From: Norana najaformis
Taxonomy: Eukaryota; Annelida; Clitellata; Crassiclitellata; Hormogastridae
NCBI GenBank assembly: GCA_964023275.1
Contig: OZ029927.1
Coordinates: 7,581,062 to 7,645,061, forward strand
DNA: 64,000 nt
Direction of reading: 5' to 3'
In this document: positions 1-11,239 of the stretch, piece by piece
How the letters are laid out: each line of letters begins with the position of its first letter
Position numbering within the stretch: position 1 is the first letter of the stretch
Notes under the pieces: generated by a model
Databases searched by the model: none
The model's input: the letters and a program-made list of their open reading frames with translations, nothing else
Told to the model about the DNA's origin: nothing
Position numbers and translations under genes: made by a program

Positions 1-160
1 AACACAATCATCACATTCCACTTACCAGAGGTGCACTTTGAAGCTGAGCAACAGGTAACATAATAAACCATAAGCAGAGAGGAAGAGGTAAATTTTCAGT
101 TTACAGCAAGACACAGGCTCAGAAAGACAGTCACAAACATGAGGAGGTAAAGAATGTCAA
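1..160 (-). repeat. LINE 3' end relic (family D)
   Basis: The block with gaggtgcactttgaagctga and aaattttcag is shared with 16040-16110 and 28320-28440 (same strand) and with 9000-9260 (opposite strand). Read on the minus strand it gives LKTxLF-like ends of a LINE ORF. Confidence 0.6.
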
Positions 161-830
161 ATGGTGAGGCTAGCCACTCTGAATCGCTGCTGGCCAAAGA
201 TAAGATGTGAGCTAGGAACAATATTCTTCAAAACAACTATACACAGATGTGGTCAGACAGTCATGCCCTCAAATAATTAAACGATAGCAGATGGCAAAGT
301 GTTTGGCTGTTACTTCTGCATATGGGATTCAAATCCAGGCGCATCTTGCTAAAAAAAATTTGTTATCAAATCTTTAAACCCGTAAGGAGAGCTTTCCAGT
401 TCTTGGACTGCCAATATTGATTGCGCTAAGTTCTACTGCTGAAAGATTCTTATACCTGAGAACAAAGCTTCTAAAGAACTACTGATCATACAGCCATGTA
501 CCCCTTTTCAAATTTACAATCCATCATAGTCTGCCTATCTGTCTATAAGTGGGCTGATCTTCTGGATCATGACCTATGTTGCCCCATTGGTTGATGCCTT
601 CTTCATTAGACACCGGCACTACAGAAGTTAATTAAAAATAATAATAATAGTAAAATAATAACACAGCTCACAAACGACCAGCTACCATATTTTATGTTGA
701 ATTATCCGGATAGAGAATATTGGTACAGTGTTCTTGAGCATTTTCTGCATAATTTAACGGATGACAGAACACAACTGAACTTGGGCAGTTAAGAAGATCA
801 TGAACTGTTACAGCAGTTGTAAAAACAGAT
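161..830. other. Intergenic, mostly unassigned; short repeat tail at 560-640
   Basis: I see no exon or RNA here. Positions 560-640 carry the family-E tail (gattgatgcc..cattagacaccgg), also found near 14640, 17220 and 42880. Confidence 0.4.
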
Positions 831-934
831 TATGACACAAGCAAATATAATTGGTGGGCATGTAAGACTAGATAAAGCTAAAATATATCGACTAATACAG
901 TGTAGCAGTACCTGTCCTTCCATCATACAAACTC

Positions 935-1230
935 ATCGATACATGTACTCCACTGCTTGCAATTTTGCATCGGCCTTTCACTCAAAACATTCCTCTTTCA
1001 CAGATCCTATCCTGACCCCCCTTCTCCCTCTTACCTCTCTTTCCACTCCAATTCCAAAAATCATCCATCGTAGCTGCCACGCTGTCTCTCTGCCTGACTG
1101 TTGGATCTTGACCTGGAACTGAACTCCTTTACATTATCAATTTGGCTTTGACTGAGCGCCTGTGAATAAGATGGTCCCCATGACGTGGCTTTCACTGGGC
1201 GCTGTAGAAGTCTCAAGATTACAATTACGA
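935..1230 (+). repeat. LINE 3' end, family C
   Basis: The stretch runs from cacagatcctatcctgaccc to gggcgctgtagaagtctcaa followed by gattacaattacga. It matches 24810-25175, 61890-62265 and (inverted) 42620-42840. The more complete copies encode a LINE C-terminus of the LPPELR...KLKT.LF type. Confidence 0.75.
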
Positions 1231-1319
1231 AACAGCTGGCTAGACCCTGCAAAGTGCTATAGAACTGTTCAGCTAAGTATATACATACAAATACATGATT
1301 ATGATGACAATAATACTAC

Positions 1320-1560
1320 AAAGCAGTCATATCCCATCCACCAACTCTACACAAAGTAAGTTCCCATGTCCCAAGTGGAACGAAGGTGAGATGCACCCCT
1401 TATCTATGGCCCTCAAGCTGGCATTGGCTGATCCCAAGGTCCTGGACACTGCTCCAGTACATTGCAAGTTTTTCTGACGCTGCCGTTTACTTCCCAGCTT
1501 ATGCCAGTACCAAATTATATACCTCTTGGTGACAGAGGCACGTGTGCACAGGGCCACTTG
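1320..1560 (-). repeat. Interspersed repeat shared with 40780-40990
   Basis: Both loci carry related blocks (cgttta-ttcccagct...ccagtaccaaat). On the minus strand they give similar peptides (IIWY..LG.KRQ). The nature of the family is unknown. Confidence 0.5.
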
Positions 1561-2059
1561 CCCAGGGGCATCACATGGAATTCGCTCAACAGCCAACCAC
1601 TCGCAACCATTTGAACGCGGACCCACGTTGCTAACTAAACAGACCACCGTGTCGCAACCATCATCTCTACTGCAGCGCAACTGTGTCTATTCAATTACAC
1701 GGTGTCTTTTGAGAACTGCTGTACAGGAACTGTGTATTTCACGATGGGCACACCACCTACCTGAATTTACCAGGAGAGTGCCTGCCAGAAAGTATGTTTG
1801 CTATGTGGCTCTCTGGGCGAGCGGTTCCACACCATATCTGAAAATATATTTTCAAAGTGTCACACAATTACAGTATGCACACCTAGTGGCCAAATAATTC
1901 TCAAGGTAAGTGGAGCTTTCATGATTCAAATACGAGACAAGCACAAAACCTGTGTGGAAAATTAAGCATCATTTTCAAAATGTCAAGAATTTACCATCAT
2001 TATTATTATTCTTACCATTATTTCTATTACTATATAGAACACTAAATATCAGCATACTA

Positions 2060-2420
2060 AGCCAATATTTTCATTCACTGCACTGGCTGCCCATTGAGCA
2101 AGAATTCATTTAAAAAACTGTCTTATAGTTCACAAAGCACCACAGTAAAATCAGCTGACCTATCTGCTTTCCATGCTCACCCTTCATAATAACAGATACA
2201 GCACTTGATCAATGGATGCTGTGACTTTTGCTCTGCTTCGTTCCCAGAGTTGGGTTCTCCAGCTTTCCTGGAAGCTGGTCCAAAGCTTTGGAATTCACTC
2301 CCCAGTTCACTTCATTCTGTCAATTGATGCCTTGTGCATTATGATAATATCCTATAGAAGTCTTTAGTTTAGATTAGATTATTATTATTGTTATCTATTA
2401 TTATTGTTATAATTATGATT
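2060..2420 (+). repeat. LINE family B 3' end
   Basis: The copy contains cactggctgcccattgagca (HWLPI) and ccaaagctttggaattc (KLWN-type). It ends in ctatagaagtctttag and AT-rich DNA. This is a CR1/L2-like C-terminal region, decayed. Confidence 0.75.
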
Positions 2421-2517
2421 TATTAATCTTATGTTATATTTTAGCTGGTGCCAATTATGCCTGAACAACAGTTCAAATAATTCTTTTATTGCTTAAAGCA
2501 TGTTGCAGCTTACTATG

Positions 2518-2545
2518 ACCCACACACACACAGACACACACACAG
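2518..2545. repeat. (CA)n microsatellite
   Basis: About 28 bases of CACA with one cagac interruption lie just downstream of the exon at 2610 in the sense of transcription. Confidence 0.85.
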
Positions 2546-2609
2546 ACTGAGAAACATGTCTGCAATTTTTCCCAGTCTCATGCCAACGGTGATTTCATGC
2601 AAGATTCAC

Positions 2610-2708
2610 CTGAGCAAAATTCATGAAGAAGAGCTGCTTATGCGTAAGCTGTAATCCTGGAAGAAGTTTCTCCACTGTCTGCGTCTTCTCAACCCATCTC
2701 GTATAAGC
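2610..2708 (-). CDS. M13 peptidase exon: [18 protein letters not shown] segment (last exon seen)
   Basis: Thirty-three codons include [19 protein letters not shown] and [17 protein letters not shown]...QLFF.NFAQ lies about 60 residues before the C-terminus of M13 proteins. The acceptor is TTTCTTCAG and the donor GTGAAT. The final exon (HSP, CxxW end) was not found in positions 1-2600 and probably lies beyond the left edge. Confidence 0.95.
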
Positions 2709-2834
2709 CTGAAGAAAATGCATAATTAAGCATGTAAGTTAATAATTAAATATAATTAAAATAATATGAATTTTAAATATAGTCCACACTTAATAAACAC
2801 AACCTCCTTTGAAAGACAATTCACAATCAGGTAA

Positions 2835-3045
2835 TAAATTTCAGTTCTAATCTTAAGACTCGTCTGTTTCAACTGCCTTAACCAATACCCAAAGTAGCCC
2901 GACTTCTGTTTCCCTGACCTGTTGGATTTTGACCGGCTTCCTCCTTATGATTAAGATTTACTACTAAGGTTTTATTTGAAATGACCATCGATTGACACCT
3001 TGTACATTAATAACGGCGCTATAAAAGTAATTAGATTAGAATAAC
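2835..3045 (+). repeat. LINE family B 3' end
   Basis: The stretch runs from cttaagactcgtctgtttca through ttggattttgaccggcttc to ggcgctataaaagtaattagattaga. It is the standard family-B 3' end. Confidence 0.75.
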
Positions 3046-3245
3046 ATATCCTAATCTGGAAACTTCTACAGCTCTGGTGTCGTAATGCACAAGGCAACGA
3101 TCGATGGTTGCTTCAAGCGAAACCGCACTCCAAAATCACAATCCGCTGGACAGCACGAGCCAAGACCCACAATGCCCAAGAGACTGGAGGATTTTCCCAG
3201 GTGATAAAAGTATCAGAAGCAGATACTGGAAATGAGGATACCTAC

Positions 3246-3311
3246 TCTGAAAGCTTGTTTCAGGCCTCCATTGTCTGCTATGTTTTCCCCTTGAGTCAGT
3301 CTACCATTTAA
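3246..3311 (-). CDS. M13 peptidase exon: GENIADNGG, third zinc ligand
   Basis: Twenty-two codons encode LNGRLTQGENIADNGGLKQA then FR. The Glu of ENIAD is the third zinc ligand, and its Asp orients the catalytic histidine in this family. The usual T-L-G-E-N reads T-Q-G-E-N here, a small departure. It is phase 0 on both sides, with acceptor GTTTTCAG and donor GTAGGT. Confidence 0.95.
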
Positions 3312-3384
3312 CTGAAAACAGAAACAAGACAACACAATAATTAATACAGTCATTCCTACACACACACACACACTTTGTACATCT

Positions 3385-3735
3385 GCTACCTAATCTAATC
3401 TAGTAACTGCTATAGCACCACTGTTATAATTTACGGCATAAAGGCAGATTGCAAAATTCATTCACCTTTCACCTCAGTGTACGGTGTTTACATCTAAATC
3501 TTGGGGTGTCGCATGAAATGAATTTGTAGTTAAGATGTGGAACTTGTAAGGAAAGCTGTTGTTGGATTGCAATTCTTACCCAATGTACTCCAACTTCTCA
3601 TTTCCCTGAAATGTTGGAATTCGACTGGGCTTCCCAAACGGATGCCAAGTTTCGACTCCGGTTGGAACCAGTGCCCCTCTATTGATACATCATGCATTAT
3701 GAAAACGGCACTACAGAAGTCATTGGATAGGATTT
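3385..3735. repeat. Family B tails, facing pair
   Basis: A minus-strand tail (taatctaatctagtaactgc) at about 3391-3440 is followed by a plus-strand 3' end (about 3500-3735) that ends ggcactacagaagtcattgga. Confidence 0.6.
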
Positions 3736-4091
3736 GTCAGATCTTGAGTTAGCATTTCAGCTGAAAAATTCAGGACCTTCGAGGCTACTATTGTTGACAC
3801 TGGTACCACGTGAAAAACAAGTGAATTTACCAAGATACACTTCTGTCTCACTGGCTCATTTCTTGATGTTTCTGGGCTTCAAACCCATTGCTGCTGAAAC
3901 TACATTAGCTCCAGTGAATCAGCTGGCCTCTCTAATGCAGCTTTGGTGTGGTGCTGAGTAATTTCACCAATTTAATGTTACTCAACATTTACATTACATT
4001 AAGACCAACAGGCAACTCAGAGACTGATCAGTCTAGTCAAAATGCAACAAAGCACTCCTCCAGCCACTGAAAGTGCAGACCACATGCTCAC

Positions 4092-4222
4092 ATTCATGCC
4101 GGCTTCTGGGACAGTGTAGTTGCCGTACTGGTCGATAAAGCACTGAGCCTTCTCCTTGAATTTTTCAATGACACTATCTGACCACCACTGCTTCAGGTTC
4201 CCATCCTTATCATACTGTCTCC
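4092..4222 (-). CDS. M13 peptidase exon: QYDKDGNLKQWWSD segment
   Basis: Forty-three codons encode RQYDKDGNLKQWWSD, FKEKAQCFIDQYGNYTV and PEAGMN. DxxGNLxxWW and QCxxxQY are conserved in M13. It enters in phase 1 (compatible with either zinc-site exon) and leaves in phase 0. NYT is a possible glycosylation site. The acceptor is TATTTCAG and the donor GTGAGC. Confidence 0.96.
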
Positions 4223-4229
4223 CTGAAAT

Positions 4230-5510
4230 ACACAGCACATTTTGGCTTCAGTCTCTTCAGTATTAATATTCATTATGTGACAAAATGAATTATTCACATC
4301 TATCCTGTTCAGTAACACCACACTATTCAATAATTATTCATTGTGCATTATACACATAATCTTGTTCAACTGCTATTATTAAGTAAGTAAGTAAGTAAGA
4401 CATTTGTTAACACGCCATATGTCCATCGGCTGTACTTGATAATACACGTTTCTTTATTCAGTATTAATATTCAACATTTAATAATATGTTATTCAATATG
4501 CTGTCTAGATGATCTTCAATATTCATTACCTGATAATGAATTATTCAATATGTATTTATGCAAATGAATGAAAAGCCTATATTCATTCAAAACTCAAGTG
4601 TAAAGGCCCTACTTAAAATTATTCTTTCCAACAACAATTGTTCAGTCATTAGTTTAGAGTTTATTTTGTAAATTCAGCTCCAAAAAGTCACAACAACCAG
4701 CTTACTCACTCACAAGTATTAACTCAGTCAAGGAAAACCTGCTTTAAATAACACGCACATTCGGTATACTGGTAAAATGACTTGGTTACAATGAGCAATC
4801 CATGCATGTATAAACGATAAACAATCAACAAATTATTGGGTTTCTCTTCATCCAACAACACCAGTGTCTGTCTATATTTTAATTAAGTTTTGATTCAGAT
4901 TAGACTAAATGGAGGTTTTAGTTACACAAGAATCGATGTCTGTTTCTACAACATCAACCATGCACTCGACCACATTAAGCAGAAAGTACAAGAGAAGCAA
5001 CTGAAGAACAAAACGGCAGAAATGAAACAACATGCAAAGCAGACACATACGCTAAGAAATAGCCAATAAGTCGCTTTTTCATAAAAGAGGCCATTGCTCA
5101 TCTGTTACACGCTTTCTACCACAGCAGTCCACAGCCGTGTGGTCCTCTGGTTGAAGGACTTTTCAACACCAGCATAAATGCCGCAATAGCAATCCAACAA
5201 TCGAACAAAACCTTTATCCTGCGAGTTGTATGGTAAGGTGGTCTGTTCCATAGCGTGCCTTATCTGTAAATCAAATGACTATGGGCTTGAGCCTGCTGAG
5301 CAACCTGTGTGTAATGGCCTTTGGTACACCTGTCTCTGTTACAAAGAAGTAGAATTTGGTACAGAAGTAAGCCGGGAAATGAACATCAAGTCCTGCAATG
5401 CCATGTGGTTCGTCCAATGCTCACGCAAGGGCAAAGGAGCAGGAAATGAGTGCATCCTTTTGTTCCACTATGGGACATTTATTTTTTATGGGAATCCAAC
5501 CTGAGATGCA
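4230..5510. other. Intron of the M13 gene, AT-rich
   Basis: A (TAAG)n tract lies at 4380-4400. The rest holds no convincing exon or known repeat. Confidence 0.4.
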
Positions 5511-5519
5511 GCGGTTAAA

Positions 5520-6775
5520 GGTAAACTGCAATTGTAAATAATGACTTCTATCATGCGGGTGTCTAAAGCACAAGGCATCAACCGATGGCGCACCAAAGCC
5601 ACTCCACAATCAGGTCAATAGCCAGAAGGTCAGTCCACTATGACAGACTGGCACCCTATGGTGGGTAAGCAATTTGAAAAATGTCAAGTCTTAAGCTGAG
5701 AAAGAAATGACTCAAGTGATTGAGCAGAATGAACAGACACAGGGAGAGAGTTTCAAAATTTAGGTCCAGCAAATGAAAAAGCTCATCCACCAAGAACAGT
5801 TCTAGTCTTAGGTATAACTAAAAAAGAAAATCAGATGACCTGGCTGAATAATGTTAAGGCTGGAGAATGAGGACTGATTTTAAGTATTGTGGTGGGCAGA
5901 TTTCAATGTTTTAGAAACTCTTAGCCGTAATCTGAAACAAATCCTTTGCTGAACAGGAAGCAACAGCAGAGATTTAAGCACAGGGGTAATATGCTCATAT
6001 TTTTGAAGTATTTGTAATGGCTCTAGCCAAGAAGTTCTGAACTCTTTTGAGTTCCTGCATGTTTGACTGTGTGATACCAACAAGAATCGAGTTACAGTTG
6101 ACAAGGCAACTGAAGACCATATGTGTTTGCCAAAGATATCCTTGAAGATATGCGGACATAATGCCCAATTCTGCGTACGTGATGAATATACATGAATGAT
6201 GACTTACAAATACCAATTACATAAATGGTTAGAACACAGTAGAATCAAAAACAACGTCCAAGTTGCGAACAACATCAGCCAACTCAATAAGTGGGTCATT
6301 CGGTTTTAAGGATTTAAACCATTCAAACTTTTAAGTTGATGTGGAATGCCCATTAGCAGAAATTAAGTTTTTGATGAGTTGAGGAGGAGTTTATTGGCTG
6401 CCATCCAAGACTGCAGCTCCTCAAAGGCAATGGACAACAGCTGCACAGAAGAGTGACAAGACAGACTGTCAGAAGAAATGTCTAGATTTGAGTACCATCG
6501 ACATAGAAACCCAGTGAATGATTGCAGAATGATGGATAAAGCAGTATTCCTAGTGGTGTATTGTATAATGTAAACAAAAGAGGACCAAGCACTGAACCCT
6601 GCGGAACACCACAGGTCAACAAAGCTCTAGATGAATAATTACCATTTAAATACATTGATTGAATGCATGGGCTAAGATAAGCAGCAAACCAATTCAGGGT
6701 AGGACCAGAGACACCAAACCAGTTTTGGAGACGATACAAAAGAAGAGAACGAAGAGATTCTGCCATTTTGCTACC
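5520..6775 (-). mobile_element. LINE family B, reverse-transcriptase fragment
   Basis: The minus strand encodes, in broken frames, the RT core of a CR1/L2-like LINE (LNWFAAYLS, then GVPQGSVLGPLLFTLY, then YVDGTQ in place of YADDTQ). Further on come the downstream thumb and C-terminal parts (MQELKRVQNFLARAI, LLPVQQRICFRL) and the family-B tail near 5520-5590. It is 5'-truncated and carries stops and frameshifts. Confidence 0.85.
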
Positions 6776-6854
6776 CTAGCGTATGAATCTTAAGGTAAAG
6801 GTAATTGTGTTCAGTCCATCAACAAAGTTCTGCTAATGCATTCCACGCTTGTAT

Positions 6855-7060
6855 ATCCATTTCTTTGAAGCTCAAATTCTTTTTCTTTCTTCAAGAAAAG
6901 CCTCAAAGAAATTCATAATCTTCTCAATGACTTTCAAACATTTGGATATCTGACTAGACCATCATCGCCTGGCAGTTGACTAACCGTGCCTAAAATTCAC
7001 ATTTCTTGGTGACTTTATGTGCATCAGAGATTTTCATAACAGACAATTCCAAACAGCATG
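6855..7060 (+). repeat. LINE 3' end relic (same type as 20080-20310)
   Basis: The block acatttggatatctgactag ... gtgcatcagagattttcataa matches the end of the LINE relic at 19680-20310 (aaatttggatatctaactgt ... gtgcgttagaaatctttgtaa). Confidence 0.6.
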
Positions 7061-7189
7061 ACTAGTTACATGTGAATCGTTGGCTTTAGTAGGCCTTCCA
7101 AACTTAGGATTCGGGCAAGGAGGCAACAACTACTTGTAAACAAGTACCATCCAAAACCACAAGAAACCTGAGGCTAAGACAAAAGTAGT

Positions 7190-7440
7190 TTAACCTAACT
7201 TAAATCTAACTGTAACTTAACAACACTGTCAGTAAAACTGGAACTTAACATTTGTTAGTATAAAAAGAAACTTAACAACAGTTAGTTAAAAATGTACTTT
7301 AACAATGTTTGCTAACAATTATAACATAACAACACTGTTAGCTAAAATGTAACTTAACAACACTGTCAGTTAAAAAAGGGAGGTAACTTAATAACAGTTT
7401 TAGTCAAAAATGTAACTCAAAATCCGCTAGTTAAATGCTA
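7190..7440. repeat. Degenerate tandem repeat (aaaatgtaacttaacaacac type)
   Basis: About six imperfect copies of a unit near 40 bp (variants of gtaacttaacaacactgtta) lie directly downstream, in the sense of transcription, of zinc-site exon B. Confidence 0.7.
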
Positions 7441-7485
7441 ACAAACTTAAAAGTCAGAAGAAGCAAACAGTGGCTGGAATGATAC

Positions 7486-7553
7486 CTCTGTCATCAAAGC
7501 CATGTGTTAACTCATGCCCTATGACCATGGCAATGCCACCGAAAACCATCGAC
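7486..7553 (-). CDS. M13 peptidase zinc-site exon, copy B (HELTH)
   Basis: A 68-bp exon with the same phases and the same GTATC donor start as copy A. It encodes SMVFGGIAMVIGHELTHGFD then DR. It is closer to the M13 consensus (GGIxMVIGHExTHGFDD). The acceptor is CTCTTCTTCAG. It lies 2.45 kb downstream of copy A in the direction of transcription. Splicing A to B would give an out-of-frame product. This points to mutually exclusive exons, or less likely one copy that is being lost. Confidence 0.93.
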
Positions 7554-7859
7554 CTGAAGAAGAGTTTAAAACAAAACATCCTACTGTAACTTTAAATCAG
7601 AAAACTCAACAAAATCAACTAAAAGCATTTCTAAAGCAAAATGCAAACAGAAAAGAAGATTTTATAAAACTAAATGAAACACAAAAGCAACTCAGAGATT
7701 TATATATTAGTCTGAAAGAAAAATTCAAATGACATGCACTAAACAGAGAAGGCTTGAAAAGCAAGAATGCAGAAAAGTCACAATTCTCAATCTGACAAGA
7801 TAAACAACAACACTCAACAAAAATTGTACAAAGTACACAGAGAAAAGTAACTAGTCAGT

Positions 7860-8045
7860 AAGGTAACAGTAGCCAAATGGTTAGAGCGTTCAGCTTGTAA
7901 TACAAAGAGTACAGGTTCGAACCTTCCCTGATATGGTTACAGTGTAGAGACTTTGAGCAAGTCCTTCACTCATAACTGCTCAGCGTGATGATTAGTCATT
8001 AGATAGTGGCACTTAATAAATGCAGAAATAATAAATGCAGAAATA
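7860..8045 (+). repeat. tRNA-derived SINE-A
   Basis: A tRNA-like head has an A box (tagccaaatggttagagcg) and a B box (ggttcgaacct, 7914-7924). The body reads ttgagcaagtccttcactca. The tail gtggcacttaataaatgcag is followed by aaataa. Other copies: 41021, 43385, 46940, 47745 (plus); 16385 and 46205 (minus). Confidence 0.88.
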
Positions 8046-8999
8046 ACTTTATAACTGCATGTCTTATATTGCCCTCATTCTCAGAGGCATCAAATGGGCT
8101 TGAAGCATCTTTATGCTGATGGGTAAACATAACAACAATCCAGCAAGAGAACAACCTTTCCTTAATGGCTATACAGCTCAAAAACGAGCTGACAATTTAA
8201 CACAACACACCAATTCACAGCTCCAAGCCAACTTTGTCAGCAAGCTGCCACCCTAGCAATTATGCTACCCCAGTGACATCCTGAAAGTTATATCCCCAAG
8301 TAGTTACGTCACCCTAGCAGTTTTAACTGTAACTGCAAATATGTATATCGCCTCATCACGAGACGCTCCTTAGAGGTGCTCCCGACCTGAAAACATTAAA
8401 CTACAAATGAACTGAATGGTTTTCAAATGATTAGAGCTAACAGGAAAAGAAGGACCAAGAAGTTTATGCCAGAGTCTGCTAGGCAACCCGTTCCAGATGG
8501 ATGGACCAACCATGTCAAAGCCTCTATGCTGTGATGTGGAAGTCCAGCTGATGGATGTCCCATGTCACCTTTGTGCAGAAGTGCTACTGTACAAAATCTG
8601 TGGCTAGGTATGGAAGAGACCAAGTATCGTAACCACTATAGTTAGAATGTACTAATTATGCCATCACAGCAGTAGTTAGAATGTACTTTCCGAAAAATAA
8701 AACACTTGAACAACATATTAGAATATTTTAATGAGACAGATGAAAGCAGGTGATGTCTTAAATAAATACATTCAAACAGTGAAGCCAATTCTAGTCGTCC
8801 AGTTACACACTCCAGGCAGAGCAAAGAATACACTGTAACAAAGTCTTTGCAAAGTTCTCTCGAGGCACTAGTATAAAAAATGCTCAGGTACATTTCTGGA
8901 GATCACATGGGACATTAAGGATGAAACTGGTCGGTCTGACTGCCTGAAAAATCGTTGGCTAGCCCACATCTACTTACCCTCAACCATTTGTTGCTCACT

Positions 9000-9260
9000 C
9001 ATTGTACCCAAGGCTCCTTAGCTAACAAACAGTCTGTTCTCTGATCGGCATTTATTCACCATAACTGGTCCCACCATTTGGAATTCTCTACCTCCTCAAG
9101 TTCGCGACACTCTTACCAAGCCTACATTTCTCAGTAAGCAAAAAAGTTTCCTTTTCTTTCTGCTTATGGTTCATGATTTTACCTGATGCCCAGCTTCAAA
9201 GTGCACCTCTGAGCCACTGTAAGGGACCATTATCAACTTTCAGTTGTATATTGTTTACTA
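9000..9260 (+). repeat. LINE 3' end, family D
   Basis: The stretch encodes a LINE C-terminus (TIWNSLPPQVRDTLTKPTFL) followed by the tail with caaagtgcacctctgagcca. Confidence 0.75.
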
Positions 9261-9464
9261 AATAAAGATGTACTGACTGCATAATTATAGTCATCGATCG
9301 GTCTGTCATGGGGCTCTCGTGCATTCCATGCCACTGTTCCAAGCAATGGAACAAATTGCATGTCTTTCTCCAAACACGAAATTCTCTTTCTTCCGTCAGG
9401 AAACTTATAATTATTATTATTAATTAATAACTTCTTAGAATTATTATTATTATTACAAAAATTT

Positions 9465-9760
9465 TTAATGCGCGCAAAGTCACACCGAAATGTGAATCGG
9501 AGGCGCGGATAGTCAGTTGCCAGATGAAAGAGTTAGATATCCAGATGCTTGAAAGCCAGTGATAAATAGTGAGTTTTCAGGCGTTTCTTGAAAGAAGGAA
9601 AGGAGTTCGAACTTTATTATTAATTAATATCATGTCTATCATGCCTGTGTCTAATGCACAAAGCACCAACCAATGGTGCAACAAAACCAAGCCGCAATCT
9701 CGTCCACATCCAGATAAATAAACGCCAACAACTCACTACTTCTCCACGGACTGAATCTCT
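9465..9760 (-). repeat. Two minus-strand LINE tails
   Basis: Positions 9465-9610 match, inverted, the relic tail type of 20150-20280 (gatatccagatgcttgaaag). Positions 9620-9760 hold a family-B/E type tail (tgcacaaagcaccaaccaat). Confidence 0.55.
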
Positions 9761-10005
9761 GTGACTGGTTTTCATTAGAGGTAAGAATTGGTGGGCATTT
9801 CACTCAACTTATACCATCACATGGCCTTAAATGGCCAGGATTTAGAAACATTGCCAGATTAAAGCAACACAGTGGCATGCAACACCTGCACATAAGCACT
9901 CAGATGTTTACATGTAAACAAACTGCAAAAAGACAACAAACTGTCAGACAGACGGACAGACAGACATGCAGCCACAACATACCAGACTAATCTAGACTGT
10001 GATAC

Positions 10006-10073
10006 CTTCATCGTCAAATCCGTGAGTTATTTCATGTGCTACAGCAATAGCTATGCCACTGAACTGTAGGTAC
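10006..10073 (-). CDS. M13 peptidase zinc-site exon, copy A (HEITH)
   Basis: A 68-bp exon, phase 2 in and phase 1 out. It encodes YLQFSGIAIAVAHEITHGFD then DE. The HExxH motif supplies two zinc-ligand histidines and the catalytic Glu. The acceptor is CTTGCACAG after a pyrimidine-rich stretch, and the donor is GTATCA. The usual Gly before HE is Ala here, and the segment differs from copy B at 11 of 22 residues. Including both copies would shift the frame, so A and B are expected to be used alternatively. Confidence 0.92.
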
Positions 10074-10099
10074 CTGTGCAAGAAGGCATCAGCGCATAT

Positions 10100-11230
10100 A
10101 CGTACTGCGCACATGTACGAGACTCGTACGAAATACAGAATCATGTGCAAGGTTTGCTACTCCGGATCGATATTGTGAAAATGATGTATAAGTGGTTGCA
10201 GATTTGAAATGGTTGGAAAGCACACATATGCCCATCTAAACAGGCTCACACGCAAGTCAACTCTTCTCCAAGTGTTTGATTGTTCAACTGCTCTCCAAGA
10301 GCTGGTGCTTGATATATTATCTCACTTTTCTGACTGAATCTTTCCTGTAACTCAGAGTTTATGGACTCTGCAAGACACGGTCAGAGCAGGGGCCAGTGGG
10401 GCCACCTAACCCAGGATTCAACTTCCATAGGGCCTCAGATTTTGCATTTTTACTGGTTTTTTGACATTCTATTGATTTTCCAACACACATTACAATCCAG
10501 GCCAGTGGGCCCCAAATTCTGAAACTGGTCCATGTCTTTTGCAGCATCTGCAAAGGCTCTGTGTAATGGACCATCGTCTTGCATCTGCTCTAAAGAATCT
10601 ATGCAGTCTAACAACTCAGATGTGAGATTTGAGTCAACACCACTACACATGATCAGACATATATTCAGCACTATCATATGGCTACCACAAGTCATCTACG
10701 GATTTTGCTATCTCTAAGTTTCCATGGCCCCTTCTTTTCTCAGTTCTCATTTCACAGATAACCATCGACAGCCCACATTTTGAGGTTGACTCGTTAATCT
10801 GTATCATTTGCATGCAAGATTAATAATAAGTTTTCCCTTATTAACAGATTATGATATGGTATCATTTGACTTCTAAACTGCCACATTAAATGTGTTGCTG
10901 TTGTCTTATTATTCCTTTCACTGTCTTTGCGCTTTGTTTAAGTACTGTCTTTAGTCAGCATCAGTCCTCTTATATTGTAATTATTGTGGACCTTATTCTT
11001 GCACCAGTAAAAACCACTTGCTACTTACTTAGTCATTTTTCTGATAAATTGTTATTACAGTATGTTAATACGTTTGTGCCAGTTTTAGGCCAATGTGTTG
11101 TCCTTTTAACCACGAATGCTTGAGCCAGTTTGCTAGCAAGCAAACTTTCTCTGAGGGGATTCGTGCTGTAGTAATAAGCTAATACAAATGCTTGAGCACA
11201 AAGGAAACAGAAGAAAACAGATGGGAAGAT
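10100..11230. other. Intron, unassigned
   Basis: Two overlapping short minus-strand ORFs (10359-10695) match no family I recognise. Nothing else is seen. Confidence 0.35.
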
Positions 11231-11239
11231 TTAAATGCA

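Noticed and set aside
7866-7940. Possible tRNA gene
   Set aside because: A and B boxes are present, but the acceptor stem does not pair well and the sequence continues into a repeated SINE body found at several other loci.
10359-10695. Two overlapping minus-strand ORFs with several Cys and acidic residues
   Set aside because: No recognisable domain, no matching splice phase with the M13 gene, and no second copy in the window.
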